Positions 44,844 to 54,705 of a DNA stretch of 64,000 nt are shown here, piece by piece. The notes beneath the pieces are model-generated. The model was not told where the DNA came from. It worked only from the letters and a program-made list of their open reading frames with translations, and ran no database searches. Numbering within the stretch: the first letter of the stretch is position 1; each line of letters opens with the position of its first letter. The position numbers and the translations under genes are program-made. The DNA is taken from NCBI GenBank assembly GCA_024711295.1, contig JANJTB010000021.1:1-64000 (forward strand). The letters run 5' to 3'. Source of the stretch: a bacterium (GTDB lineage: Bacteria; Bacteroidota; Ignavibacteria; Kapaibacteriales; UBA2268).

Positions 44844-46589
44844 ATGATAATTCTAAAATATATACTTTTTGCTTTGGTTCTGAGTTTATTAGCTTGCTCT
44901 GACAATGTTACCAATTTAATCGGTTACAACCGTACTTTAGTTTTGATTACAGACTTTGAGAAAAGCTCAGAGCAGGTTATAAAAATTATTGGAAGTATCA
45001 GAGAGTCTCATCCAGATACAGATATTCAATATTTTAAGTCCAAAGACTTTGATGTTAATGAAGCATCATATTTAGCTGAATTAGCAGATATCTCATTCAA
45101 GGGTAAAGTTTATTTTGCAATAATTGTTGACCCTGGGAGCAACTCTGACAGAATAATTTATAAAGTAGCCGGAAAGAGTGTGCTTGCACCAAATAATGGA
45201 GTAAACACCAGACTTAGATTAAGACATAATCCTGACAAAATTTTCTTTATAGATAATTTATCAATTTTTGATAACAAATATAAACAAATCAAGGATATTC
45301 CTTATGAAGAGTTTTATACTGAAGCTATCATTAAAATGCTCAATGACACCCCGTCCGAAAATTTTGGAAGTATATGCAATAACCCGATTAATATAGAAAT
45401 AACAAATCCAAAGACAGACAATGGAAGAGTATATGGTGAAGTCTTAATTAGTGATAATTTTGGAAATTGTGAAACTAATATTGACTATAATTTAATGAAT
45501 GGATTTGAAAAAGGTGAAATTCTACGTATAAAAATCAACAATAGAAGTTTATTCATTAAGTTTGGAGATACATATTCAAATGTTGAAGTCGGTGAAAACA
45601 TTTGTTTGATTAATTCCAGAGGACGGTTAGAACTTGCAATAAATTATGCAAGTTTTGCATCAAAATATTCTACAAAATCAGGAACAAAAATTGAGATTGA
45701 AAAAGCTATTGTCAATATTGGAATTATTAAATTCAATTCTTCACAATTAGTTGAAAACATTATCGCAAATTTTAAAGATCAGCTCAATTCATATGGATTT
45801 AAGGAAAATGTAAACACAATCTACTATGAAGTTGATGCCGGTGGAGATGCGACAAAATTACCTACCTTGATTAATCAGCTTCAAAAAAATCAACTTGATA
45901 TAGTAGTACCTGTTTCTACTCCAGCTTCAAAGTCAGCAATAAATATAATAAAAGATATACCAATTGTTTATACCTATGTTACTTCTCCAGAATTTGCAGG
46001 ATTAACGAATGCCGGTGAACTTGTTACAGGCTTGTCCGATGCTACAAATTTTGATGATTACCTAAGTTTTGTCAAGGAATTATTGCCTGAAATAAATGAA
46101 GCAGGTAGAATTTATAATCCAAACGAGCCAAATTCGGCTTTTTCGCAGGAACAATTCATAAATTTGACACCAAAGTACGAAATTGATTTATACAGCAAGA
46201 GCATTAATGATATCGAAAGTATAGTACCTGCTTATAATGAATTAAAAAATCAGGGAATTAAAACTATACTCATTGCTGCAGACAATACCTTGAATATTGT
46301 TATGAAACAACTTGCAAATAAATGTATTAATGACGGTAGTTATCTAATAGGAGATTCGTATGAGAATGCTCAGGATGGTGCACTTGCTTCAATTTCAGTA
46401 GATTATGATTTATTAGCTGATGCAACAGGGAAAACCGTTAAAAATGTTTTATTAGGCATTATCCCATCGAGTATAATTATCAAGAGATTTCCTACATCTT
46501 TTATAACGCTAAACCAAATTACAGCTGATAAGATTGGGTTCAAGTTCAGTTCTAGTATAGTTAGTAAAGCAAAAAACATTATTAAATAG
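44844..46589 (+). CDS. Lipoprotein fusing DUF62-like and ABC_sub_bind domains
   Basis: The 581-residue product has a lipobox ending in Cys18 (LLAC). Residues about 30-285 follow the SAM-hydroxide adenosyltransferase (DUF62/fluorinase) layout: LITDFE, FAIIVDPGSNSDR (Asp96 and Arg103, seven apart as in the family), KSVLAPNNGVNT, ISDNFGNCETNI and a C-terminal barrel GRLELAINYASFA. The family's HGRD catalytic His is not seen; the region reads DIPYEEFYTE. Residues about 288-581 match pfam04392-type binding proteins (VPVSTPASKSAINIIKDIPIVYTYVTSPEFAGL, TGLSDATN). No permease or ATPase is adjacent; a GH57 gene follows after 2 bases. Function unknown. Confidence 0.75.
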   Translation: MIILKYILFALVLSLLACSDNVTNLIGYNRTLVLITDFEKSSEQVIKIIGSIRESHPDTDIQYFKSKDFDVNEASYLAELADISFKGKVYFAIIVDPGSNSDRIIYKVAGKSVLAPNNGVNTRLRLRHNPDKIFFIDNLSIFDNKYKQIKDIPYEEFYTEAIIKMLNDTPSENFGSICNNPINIEITNPKTDNGRVYGEVLISDNFGNCETNIDYNLMNGFEKGEILRIKINNRSLFIKFGDTYSNVEVGENICLINSRGRLELAINYASFASKYSTKSGTKIEIEKAIVNIGIIKFNSSQLVENIIANFKDQLNSYGFKENVNTIYYEVDAGGDATKLPTLINQLQKNQLDIVVPVSTPASKSAINIIKDIPIVYTYVTSPEFAGLTNAGELVTGLSDATNFDDYLSFVKELLPEINEAGRIYNPNEPNSAFSQEQFINLTPKYEIDLYSKSINDIESIVPAYNELKNQGIKTILIAADNTLNIVMKQLANKCINDGSYLIGDSYENAQDGALASISVDYDLLADATGKTVKNVLLGIIPSSIIIKRFPTSFITLNQITADKIGFKFSSSIVSKAKNIIK

Positions 46590-46591
46590 TC

Positions 46592-48658
46592 ATGAAAAAA
46601 TTAAAAATATCATTCCTATGGCATCAACATCAACCTTACTATAGAATAGATAACGAATTCATACTTCCATGGGTATTACTTCATGGTACTAAGGACTATT
46701 TTGATATACCCGAAGTATTGTATGAGTTTCCAGACATAAAGCAAACTTTTAATTTTGCACCTTCTCTAAGTCTTCAAATAGATGAGTATATTTCAGGTAA
46801 AACCAAGGACAAAGTACAAAGTTTGACAGCTAAGCCTGCAGCTATGCTTAGTTTTGATGACAAGACTGAGATTATTAAATTATTCTTTCATGCTAATTAT
46901 CAGAACATGATAGAAGCAAATCAACGCTATTTGGAATTATTTAATATTAAAAATAATTCTGATTTTGAGCTTAATCATTTTTCTGAAAATGATTGGCGTG
47001 ATTTGCAGGTATGGTATAATCTGGTTTGGTTTGGATACTTTAGTAGTCAGAGTGGTATTATAAAAAGATTATACCAAAAAGGCAGAGATTTTACTGAGGC
47101 TGATAAGTATTCATTACTGGATTATCAAATGGAAGTATTGAAAAGGATAAACTTTCAGTACAAAAAGCTTAAGGAATTAGGTCAAATAGATATTTCATGT
47201 TCTCCTATGTTTCATCCAATATTGCCCTTATTAATAAACTCTGCATCTGCAAGGGAAAGCAGACCAAACAACAAATTGCCAAATCCAATATTTAATTTTT
47301 CCGATGATGCTCAACTTCAAATATCAAAAGGTATCCAATATTTTGAATCGGTTTTTGGCGAAGTGCCCATTGGAATGTGGCCATCTGAGGGTTCGATATC
47401 TGATGACACCTTAGAATTAATGATAAAGAATGGCATTAAGTGGGTTGCAACTGATGAACAAATTCTGAAAAACTCAAAAAACAATGATTATATTGATACG
47501 CTGAAGTTTTTCCCTCACAAATTTAAAAATAACTCAGGATATATATCTATTCTGTTCCGTGACCATTTTCTCTCTGACAGGATCGGTTTTGAGTATTCAA
47601 AATGGAATGAGCACGATGCAGCAAATGATTTCATCGGACACTTAAGAAATATTAAAAACGAGATTGCTAAAAATCATGGCGAAGAATCTCTCGAACATGC
47701 ATGTATATCTGTTATTCTTGATGGTGAAAATTGTTGGGAATATTATAAAGAAAATGGAATTCCTTTTTTAAGGGCACTTTTCACCAAGCTTGAAAAAAGT
47801 GATGAATTCGTCACCGTTACTTGCACAGAAGCAATTATAAATGGTCATTCAGATTATATGCCCGAACTCAACCATATTCAGGCAGGTTCGTGGATCAATG
47901 GAAATTTTGATATTTGGATTGGCCACCATGAAGATATAAACGCATGGAGCTTATTATCAAAAGCAAGGCATCAGCTTGACAGCCTAAAAAATACTATCAG
48001 TAATGAAGCATATAATTCTGCATTAAACCATTTATTGATAGCTGAAGGATCTGACTGGTTCTGGTGGTATGGACCTGAACATTCAACTCCCAATAAACCC
48101 GATTTTGACAGATTATTCCGCCATTACATCAAAAATGCTTACTTTTCTATGAATTGTAGAATTCCTGATGAATTAGAAATACCAATTTATAATATAAGCA
48201 GTCTAAGCAATTTTACCGTCCCAAAATCTAAGATTACTAACCGCTATAATTTGATGTCTGAAAATTATATTAATGAGAATGACGGATTAATTGAATTAGT
48301 TCCTGAAATGAGCTCCATGCACCAAATTGGAGATTTTGCAGATTCTTTAACTTATAATAACGATGATGAGTATCTTGTCCTGAGGGTTGACTACTTAAGT
48401 AAGCTCGATTTTTACTACGAATTCAAACTTATGTTCGTTTCTGATAACAAACAAATAATCATCAAATACGATAGTCAAGATATTAATTATATTAATTTTG
48501 AACTTAAAAAAACAGAAACATTTTTCACTTTAAATATACCGCTTAAGTCTTTAACAATTATAGATGATAAAGTAAAAATCAAGATTGAAACAATTTTCAA
48601 AGGAACCTATTTAAACTATCCTGCATTTGATAGCTATGACTTAGAAATCCTTAAATAA
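46592..48658 (+). CDS. Glycoside hydrolase family 57 protein
   Basis: The 688-residue protein opens with ISFLWHQHQPYY, the GH57 N-terminal motif (His11, His13), has the nucleophile region GMWPSEGSIS (Glu266), ATDEQIL, and DGENCWEYYKENG whose Asp is the likely acid/base. GH57 enzymes act on alpha-glucans (amylases, amylopullulanases, glucanotransferases) by a retaining mechanism. The C-terminal about 150 residues form a beta-rich extra domain. No signal peptide is seen, so it is likely cytoplasmic. It starts 2 bases after the preceding lipoprotein gene, and 2 bases separate its stop from the convergent one. Confidence 0.88.
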   Translation: MKKLKISFLWHQHQPYYRIDNEFILPWVLLHGTKDYFDIPEVLYEFPDIKQTFNFAPSLSLQIDEYISGKTKDKVQSLTAKPAAMLSFDDKTEIIKLFFHANYQNMIEANQRYLELFNIKNNSDFELNHFSENDWRDLQVWYNLVWFGYFSSQSGIIKRLYQKGRDFTEADKYSLLDYQMEVLKRINFQYKKLKELGQIDISCSPMFHPILPLLINSASARESRPNNKLPNPIFNFSDDAQLQISKGIQYFESVFGEVPIGMWPSEGSISDDTLELMIKNGIKWVATDEQILKNSKNNDYIDTLKFFPHKFKNNSGYISILFRDHFLSDRIGFEYSKWNEHDAANDFIGHLRNIKNEIAKNHGEESLEHACISVILDGENCWEYYKENGIPFLRALFTKLEKSDEFVTVTCTEAIINGHSDYMPELNHIQAGSWINGNFDIWIGHHEDINAWSLLSKARHQLDSLKNTISNEAYNSALNHLLIAEGSDWFWWYGPEHSTPNKPDFDRLFRHYIKNAYFSMNCRIPDELEIPIYNISSLSNFTVPKSKITNRYNLMSENYINENDGLIELVPEMSSMHQIGDFADSLTYNNDDEYLVLRVDYLSKLDFYYEFKLMFVSDNKQIIIKYDSQDINYINFELKKTETFFTLNIPLKSLTIIDDKVKIKIETIFKGTYLNYPAFDSYDLEILK

Positions 48659-48660
48659 TG

Positions 48661-49923
48661 TTATGGCTTGGATAGTGTTTTGATATGTTCAATCTCCTTT
48701 TTTATACTTTCAATATATTGAGAGTATGTTTCATTATTTTGAGCTAATTTGATAAATTTATTAAAATCCTTTATCGCGTCATCATGTTTACCTAACATCC
48801 TGTAAACTTTTCCTCTGTTGAAATATATTTGGACAGACTCGGGTATTAGTTTTAATGCCATGTTATAATCATTCAAAGCATTCTCAAATGAATTTAAATT
48901 GAAATAACAATTACCTCGATTTAGATAGTAATCCGCTTCATCTTTTCGTTTATCAATCAGACTGTTGAGGTCTGCAATCGCTTTTTCGTAATTTTTTAAC
49001 GAATAATGTAACATTGCTCTATTGTGCATTGCATCATAATCGCCCGAATCAAGGTTAATTACAATATCATAATCAGCAATGGACTTTTCGAATTCGCCCA
49101 ACTCGAAATAAACTAAACCTCTATTGAAATATGCAAGTTTATTATTTGGTTCAATTCTAATTACATTGCTGAAATCAGAAATTGCACTGTCGTAGTTTTT
49201 TAATTCCTGATAAGACATACCTCTGTTAAGTAATTCAAGTGTAGCGTCAGGATGCTTGGTCAAAATCAAATTATAATCTGTTATCGAACCAAAATAATCT
49301 CCGGTTTTTTGAAGAATAGGTCCTCTTAACCTATATGGTTCAATTTTATCAGGATTTAACTTAATTAATTTATTTAGATCAATCAAAGCATCGTCAAAGT
49401 TATTAATGTTATATAACACATTAGCCCTGCTAAGCAAATAATTATAATTTTCACTGTCAAGCTCTACAGCTTTGTTGAAGTCTTTGAGTGCCTCAATCAT
49501 TTTACCAAATTCAGTATAAAACACGCCCCTGTTAAAATAAACATGCTTATCTTCCGGTTTGATTTCTAAAGCTTTCTTGTAATCAGATAGTGCTTTATCG
49601 AAGTTTTTTAGCTTTGTATAAGTATTTGCCCGATTCACAAATACATCATGATTTTTAGCATTTTTTTTGATATAAATATTAAATTCTTCAAGGGCAGACT
49701 TAAAATCTTCTTTTTGATAAAATATCACCCCTCTTAAATTGTGAATTTCATCTCTCAAATATGTTGAGCTAAGAATTTCATCTGTAATTTTAAGTGCTTC
49801 ATCAAATTTACCTGAATTGTATTTATCAACTGCTATGTTATAAAGAGAATCTGAAACTGCAGATATTGAATTCTGATAAGTGATTAATATAAAAAATATA
49901 CTATGCCAAAATATTATTTTCAA
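48661..49923 (-). CDS. TPR repeat protein, secreted
   Basis: The 420-residue product has a signal peptide (KIIFWHSIFFILITYQNSISA) and about ten consecutive TPR units with the W/L-G-Y-A-F-A-P-type pattern (for example AYFNRGLVYFELGEFEKSIADYD, and HNRAMLHYSLKNYEKAIADL). It is likely periplasmic or membrane-linked scaffolding. The start is set at TTG 49921-49923, which has a GGAGG nine bases upstream and gives a normal signal peptide; an ATG eleven codons earlier would give MIQSFLWRKKK before it. It overlaps the OsmC gene end by 23 bases. Confidence 0.8.
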   Translation of the reverse strand: MKIIFWHSIFFILITYQNSISAVSDSLYNIAVDKYNSGKFDEALKITDEILSSTYLRDEIHNLRGVIFYQKEDFKSALEEFNIYIKKNAKNHDVFVNRANTYTKLKNFDKALSDYKKALEIKPEDKHVYFNRGVFYTEFGKMIEALKDFNKAVELDSENYNYLLSRANVLYNINNFDDALIDLNKLIKLNPDKIEPYRLRGPILQKTGDYFGSITDYNLILTKHPDATLELLNRGMSYQELKNYDSAISDFSNVIRIEPNNKLAYFNRGLVYFELGEFEKSIADYDIVINLDSGDYDAMHNRAMLHYSLKNYEKAIADLNSLIDKRKDEADYYLNRGNCYFNLNSFENALNDYNMALKLIPESVQIYFNRGKVYRMLGKHDDAIKDFNKFIKLAQNNETYSQYIESIKKEIEHIKTLSKP

Positions 49924-50338
49924 CTTCTTTTTCCTCCACAAAAAACTTTGTATCAAACTCTACAAAATCTGCCAAACTTCTCGAAACAGGGCATGTCTTA
50001 ACGACATTTTGTAATATTGCAAATTCCTTTTCCGAATACTTAAAAGGCAAGTAAATTCTTAATTCAAACTTATTTATATGACGAATCGGTTCATTTTTCA
50101 TGTGCTTGACCACAGAAATTCTCAAACCTTCGATTTCAAATCCTGAATTTCGAGCCCTTATAGCCATAATTGTGGCAATACATGAACCGATAGATGCAGC
50201 TGTCAAATCAGTTGGTGATATAAATTCACCCTTCCCATTATTATCAACAGGAGCATCAGTAATAAATGACTGCCCGGAAGGAGTATGAGTAATCTTACAA
50301 TGTAAATCACCAATATATTCAATATCAATTTGTACCAT
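49901..50338 (-). CDS. OsmC family protein
   Basis: The 145-residue protein has the OsmC fold with both conserved cysteines: ASIGSCIATIMAIRAR (Cys ~52) and VVKTCPVSRSL (Cys ~121). These cysteines react with organic hydroperoxides in OsmC and Ohr. The sequence is closer to the broader OsmC-like (YhfA-type) group than to Ohr. It is upstream of the TPR gene and overlaps its start, suggesting shared transcription. Confidence 0.88.
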   Translation of the reverse strand: MVQIDIEYIGDLHCKITHTPSGQSFITDAPVDNNGKGEFISPTDLTAASIGSCIATIMAIRARNSGFEIEGLRISVVKHMKNEPIRHINKFELRIYLPFKYSEKEFAILQNVVKTCPVSRSLADFVEFDTKFFVEEKEVENNILA

Positions 50339-50366
50339 TCTACATTATTTTTTTAATTAATAAATA

Positions 50367-51146
50367 TTAAAAAGGTAACTCAAAATTTATGCCATCAAAC
50401 GAAAGAAACACATTAGGAGGTAAAATATTTTCAGTTTCTTTGTGTTTTAGTTGATGAGCAATATGTGTAAGATATGATTTATTTGGCTTTAGCAAATCAA
50501 TTACTTCCAGTGCCTGAGACACATTGAAATGAGTTGGATGTTGGTCGAACCTAAGAGCATCAATCACTAATACTTCTAAACCCATAAGTTTTTGTAATGA
50601 TTCATCAGGTATATAATTAGTATCTGTTAGATAAGCAAAATCTACAACCCTCAATCCCAAAACATCTAACTTACCGTGTTTCATTTTTATTAATTGAATG
50701 ACCAAATCATTTATAACAAGTTCATCGTTGTGAATTATGTATGGATTTATCATTGGAACTCCACCACCCATTTGCTCAGGCGTACTAAATGCATACTCAT
50801 ACACTCTATTCAAATTTTTCATAGTCGTTTGATTAGCATAAATATCAATCGGTTTATTATTGATAAAATTGAAAGCTCTGATATCATCGAATCCTCCAAT
50901 ATGATCAAAATGATGGTGGGTAAAAATTATGGCATCAATATTCTTAACTTGATATAGCAACATCTGCTGTCTAAAATCAAGTGAAGTATCAACAAGAATT
51001 GTAGATTTTGGGGATTCAATCAGCAATGAGCATCTTAATCTTTTATCTTTTATGTCGGTTGATATGCAAGTATCACAGTTGCAGGCAATCAGTGGCACAC
51101 CCGAAGATGTGCCGGTACCTAAAAGAGTAAACTTAACTGTTTGCAT
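50367..51146 (-). CDS. MBL-fold metallohydrolase (PhnP-like)
   Basis: The 259-residue metallo-beta-lactamase-fold enzyme has THHHFDHIGGFDDIR (the HxHxDH zinc motif) and LTHIAHQL near the end with further His ligands. LLGTGTSSGVPLIACNCDTC at the N-terminus and the Cys-rich CDTC resemble the PhnP/YcbJ group of phosphodiesterases. The exact substrate is not known. It overlaps lipA by 14 bases at its start, so the two are coupled. Confidence 0.85.
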   Translation of the reverse strand: MQTVKFTLLGTGTSSGVPLIACNCDTCISTDIKDKRLRCSLLIESPKSTILVDTSLDFRQQMLLYQVKNIDAIIFTHHHFDHIGGFDDIRAFNFINNKPIDIYANQTTMKNLNRVYEYAFSTPEQMGGGVPMINPYIIHNDELVINDLVIQLIKMKHGKLDVLGLRVVDFAYLTDTNYIPDESLQKLMGLEVLVIDALRFDQHPTHFNVSQALEVIDLLKPNKSYLTHIAHQLKHKETENILPPNVFLSFDGINFELPF

Positions 51147-52098
51147 TTACTTTTAAATGCTCATGTGCATGGTAAGAACTTCTGACTAAAGGACCCGACT
51201 CAACATGTGGTATTCCCATTTGTTCACCAATTCTCTTAAATAACTTAAATTGCTCAGGTGTAACAAACCTGTCAACAGGTGAATGATTTACAGATGGTTG
51301 TAGATACTGTCCTATAGTCATTACATCGAGCTTAATTTTAACGAAATCTTCCATCAATTCAAATACTTCATCATCATTTTCACCTATACCAACCATAATT
51401 CCGGATTTAGTTTTCATACCACGGGATTTTGAATACTCAAGTACATCAAGAGATCTTTGATACTTTGCCTGAGGCCTAATTTTTTTATAGAGTCTTGGAA
51501 CAGTTTCTACATTATGGTTTAGGATGTCAGGTTTTGCATGAATAACTCTGTCTAGACAAATTGTATCACCTTTGAAGTCAGGTATTAAAACTTCTACGGT
51601 AAGGCCAGGGTTAAGTTCCTTAGCTCTAAGAATAGTATCTGCCCAAATAGTTGAGCCTTGGTCTTTGAGTTCATCTCTATTCACAGATGTAATTACGGCA
51701 TGTTTTAATGCCATTTTTTTAATGGCCATAGCAACATCCATAGGTTCATTTTTGTTAAGGTAATCAGGTATTCCTGTTTTTACTGCACAAAAGCTACATG
51801 AGCGGGTACAAGTATCACCCAAAATCATGAAGGTTGCAGTGCCATGAGCCCAACATTCACCAATATTAGGACAGTGCGCTTCCTCACAAACAGTATGCAA
51901 TGATTTTGAACGCATAAGCTTTTGGATATTTATGTAGCTTTCGCCGGCAGGTGCTTTTACTTTTAGCCAATACGGCCTTTGACCTTTTGTAGTCTTCAGT
52001 TCCGGATTGTTTCTTTTAGCTTTCTTATTGTGAGGTTTAAATTCTTTATTAATTTCAATAACGTCTGTAGTGTTCGAACTATAGGCTGTACTTTGCAT
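51133..52098 (-). CDS. lipA: Lipoyl synthase
   Basis: The 321-residue radical-SAM enzyme inserts two sulfurs into octanoyl-protein to form lipoate. Radical-SAM cysteines are in CTRSCSFCAV (CxxxCxxC) and the auxiliary cluster cysteines in CEEAHCPNIGECW. WLKVKAPAGESYINIQKLMRSKSLHTV and the C-terminal VESGPLVRSSYHAH are family features. The N-terminal extension (about 30 residues, rich in Lys/Asn) is longer than usual. It lies between the RpoD gene and the MBL gene. Confidence 0.96.
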   Translation of the reverse strand: MQSTAYSSNTTDVIEINKEFKPHNKKAKRNNPELKTTKGQRPYWLKVKAPAGESYINIQKLMRSKSLHTVCEEAHCPNIGECWAHGTATFMILGDTCTRSCSFCAVKTGIPDYLNKNEPMDVAMAIKKMALKHAVITSVNRDELKDQGSTIWADTILRAKELNPGLTVEVLIPDFKGDTICLDRVIHAKPDILNHNVETVPRLYKKIRPQAKYQRSLDVLEYSKSRGMKTKSGIMVGIGENDDEVFELMEDFVKIKLDVMTIGQYLQPSVNHSPVDRFVTPEQFKLFKRIGEQMGIPHVESGPLVRSSYHAHEHLKVNANS

Positions 52099-52122
52099 TA
52101 TTTACCAAAATTATTAATACTG

Positions 52123-52983
52123 TTAACCAAGATAAGCTCTTAATGACTTTGACCTTGATGCATGTCTTAGTCTTCTAATTGCCTTTTCCTTAATTTGACG
52201 AACTCGTTCTCTGGTCAAATTAAATTTTTCTCCAATTTCCTCAAGAGTGAGGGTAGTACCATCAAGTCCAAAGTAAAGCTTTATTACCTCGGCTTCTCTT
52301 TGTGATAATGTTGTCAAAACTTGCTGAACTTCAACTCTTAATGATTCTCTGATTAATTCAGAATCAGGAGGCGGCTGCATTTCATTAGGTAAAACGTCCA
52401 AAAGTCTGTTGTCTTCACCCTGAACAAACGGAGCATCAACTGACAAATGGCGACCAGAAATTTTAATTGTTTCAGAAATTTCTGAAATACTCATGTTCAA
52501 TTGCTCAGCCAATTCTGCAGCTGTAGGCTCTCTTTCAAACTCTTGCTCAAGTTCAGAGAATTTTTTTCCAATTTTATTCAGTGCACCTACTCTGTTGAGT
52601 GGTAATCTTACTATTCTTGATTGCTCAGCCAATGCCTGAAGAATTGATTGTCTAATCCACCAAACTGCATAAGAGATGAACTTAAATCCCCTAGTTTCAT
52701 CGAAACGTTTTGCAGCTTTTATCAATCCTAAATTGCCTTCATTTATTAAATCGCCCAAAGACAAACCTTGGTTTTGGTATTGCTTAGCAACAGAAACAAC
52801 AAACCTGAGGTTTGCTTTAACCAAGCGTTCAAGGGCTCTGATACCCTCACCACTGCCTCTTTTAATTGCTTGTGCTAAATCTACCTCATCTTCCGGAGTT
52901 AAAAGTTCAACTCTTCCAATCTCCTGAAGATATTTATCAAGCGACTGACTTTCTCGATTAGTATATTGTTTAGTTATTCTCAT
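52123..52983 (-). CDS. rpoD: Primary sigma factor RpoD/SigA
   Basis: The 286-residue sigma-70 protein lacks region 1.1, as is typical of Bacteroidota. Region 1.2/2 shows [74 protein letters not shown], region 3 follows, and region 4 has [47 protein letters not shown]. It is the housekeeping sigma factor recognising the phylum's TTTG/TAnnTTTG promoters. It sits 24 bases upstream of lipA on the same strand. Confidence 0.94.
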   Translation of the reverse strand: MRITKQYTNRESQSLDKYLQEIGRVELLTPEDEVDLAQAIKRGSGEGIRALERLVKANLRFVVSVAKQYQNQGLSLGDLINEGNLGLIKAAKRFDETRGFKFISYAVWWIRQSILQALAEQSRIVRLPLNRVGALNKIGKKFSELEQEFEREPTAAELAEQLNMSISEISETIKISGRHLSVDAPFVQGEDNRLLDVLPNEMQPPPDSELIRESLRVEVQQVLTTLSQREAEVIKLYFGLDGTTLTLEEIGEKFNLTRERVRQIKEKAIRRLRHASRSKSLRAYLG

Positions 52984-53067
52984 TTAATAACCTAAAATGA
53001 AACACTTTGTTATAAAAATACAATTAACGATAATTTAGTGTGAATATTTGATTGCAATAATCTATAA

Positions 53068-54705
53068 TTAATTTGAATTTAATATTCTCTTGTAAATGTT
53101 GTTCTTAAGCAAAGAAATAGATAAATTTAAATTATTATCTTTGTTCAAAAATGCACGTTTGTAACCTATATCATTATTAATAAGTTTGAAAATGTAATCA
53201 AGCTCCATCATTACATCTTTCTTGTTTTTTCTGAGCTCGGCTAAACTAATTTTACTTACTTCTTTTTGTAAATTATTAATTTGCTTTTGTACTGCTTTTG
53301 AGTAGTTTGATTCAAGAGATATTTCATTCAATCTTTCTAATAATTCATCAGACTCTGACTTATAACTATATGAATTTGATATTAACCACTTATTAAACTG
53401 CTCAAAAATTTTATCATCAATAACAACATTTTTGGGTTTAGATTTAATACTAATAAAATAATGCTCAGCAAACTTCAGGAACATGTCCTTTTCGTACAAA
53501 TCATAAATGATATAGGAATAAATACTATTGTTGGCATTTGTATCTGGCTCGATACCATTTAACTGATACAATTTTCTTCCATTTTTGGTAAAGAAAGTTA
53601 CAGTATCTGCTTTAATTGTAGTATCCATAATATATTTGTAATTATTACCGAAATTTTGCTTTTGTATATGCCTTCCTAATGGGGTATAATATCTTGATGT
53701 TGTTATTTTTAGATTAGTTTTGTAGGGTAATGGCAAAACTCTTTGCACGAGCGCTTTGCCGAAAGACCTACTCCCTACAACAACAGCTCTGTCGTATTCC
53801 TGTAATGCTCCTGCTAGTATTTCACTAGCCGAAGCTGTATTTTCATTTATCAAAATACAAAGCGGAAGGTCTGGTTCTGAAGGTATTGATGTTGACTTTT
53901 CAACACTCATGTCTTCAGGATTTCTTCCTTTTGTTGTTAATAATTCACTTCCATAGGGTAAAAACATTTCCAGGATGTTGGTTGCAGATCTCATCAATCC
54001 ACCCCCATTATTTCTTAAATCAATAATAAGCCCGTTTAATTTTCCATTTGCTTTTCGTTTCAATTCATTCAAAACAGTTTTAAACTCAAAAGCTGTATTT
54101 TGTTTAAAAACATCTAATTTGATAAAAGCTATGTTTGAGTCAAGTAATTCTGACTGAAAAATATTGTCAATTTGGATATTTTTTCTCGTAAGGGTTAGTT
54201 CAATGGTATCTTTAGTTACAAATTTAACCAATTTAATAACAGATTTTGAACCTAATTCTCCTCTAAAAACATCCTGAAAATCCTTATCCAGATCAATAGG
54301 CAATTTTGTACCATCAATGCTGATGATTTTATCTCCTACCTGGATTCCTGCTTCTTTTGCAGGTTGCTTATCAGCAACTTCAATTACAGTTATTACACTG
54401 TCAATATTTCTAAGAATAAAACCAAAACCTGTATAGGAACCTGTTGTAAGAATATCAAAATCATTTTGGTTTGAACTATCATAATACTCGGTATATGGAT
54501 CTAAAGTACTAATCATTCCTTCAATTGCACCACGAGCTAAAATCTCAGGATCAGTTTCTATGACATAATTTGAATTAATCTCACGGAATATTGCTCCTAT
54601 TAAGTCGAAGGATTTGTTAATTTTGAAGTAATAATCCTGACTAAACCCTAAAATTACAATAGAAGCAATAAATACAATAATAAATACATATAATTTCTTT
54701 TTCAC
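53068..54705 (-). CDS. S41 family C-terminal processing peptidase
   Basis: The 545-residue protein has an N-terminal membrane anchor (VFIIVFIASIVILGFS), a PDZ domain (TGFGFILRNIDSVITVIEVADKQPAKEAGIQVGDKIISIDG) and the S41 catalytic domain (LIDLRNNGGGLMRSA, ENTASASEILAGALQEYDRAVVVGSRSFGKALVQ with Ser/Lys dyad). It cleaves periplasmic C-termini. The C-terminal about 170 residues are a helical extension. It overlaps the glyS stop by one base, so is the second gene in that operon. Confidence 0.92.
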   Translation of the reverse strand: MKKKLYVFIIVFIASIVILGFSQDYYFKINKSFDLIGAIFREINSNYVIETDPEILARGAIEGMISTLDPYTEYYDSSNQNDFDILTTGSYTGFGFILRNIDSVITVIEVADKQPAKEAGIQVGDKIISIDGTKLPIDLDKDFQDVFRGELGSKSVIKLVKFVTKDTIELTLTRKNIQIDNIFQSELLDSNIAFIKLDVFKQNTAFEFKTVLNELKRKANGKLNGLIIDLRNNGGGLMRSATNILEMFLPYGSELLTTKGRNPEDMSVEKSTSIPSEPDLPLCILINENTASASEILAGALQEYDRAVVVGSRSFGKALVQRVLPLPYKTNLKITTSRYYTPLGRHIQKQNFGNNYKYIMDTTIKADTVTFFTKNGRKLYQLNGIEPDTNANNSIYSYIIYDLYEKDMFLKFAEHYFISIKSKPKNVVIDDKIFEQFNKWLISNSYSYKSESDELLERLNEISLESNYSKAVQKQINNLQKEVSKISLAELRKNKKDVMMELDYIFKLINNDIGYKRAFLNKDNNLNLSISLLKNNIYKRILNSN

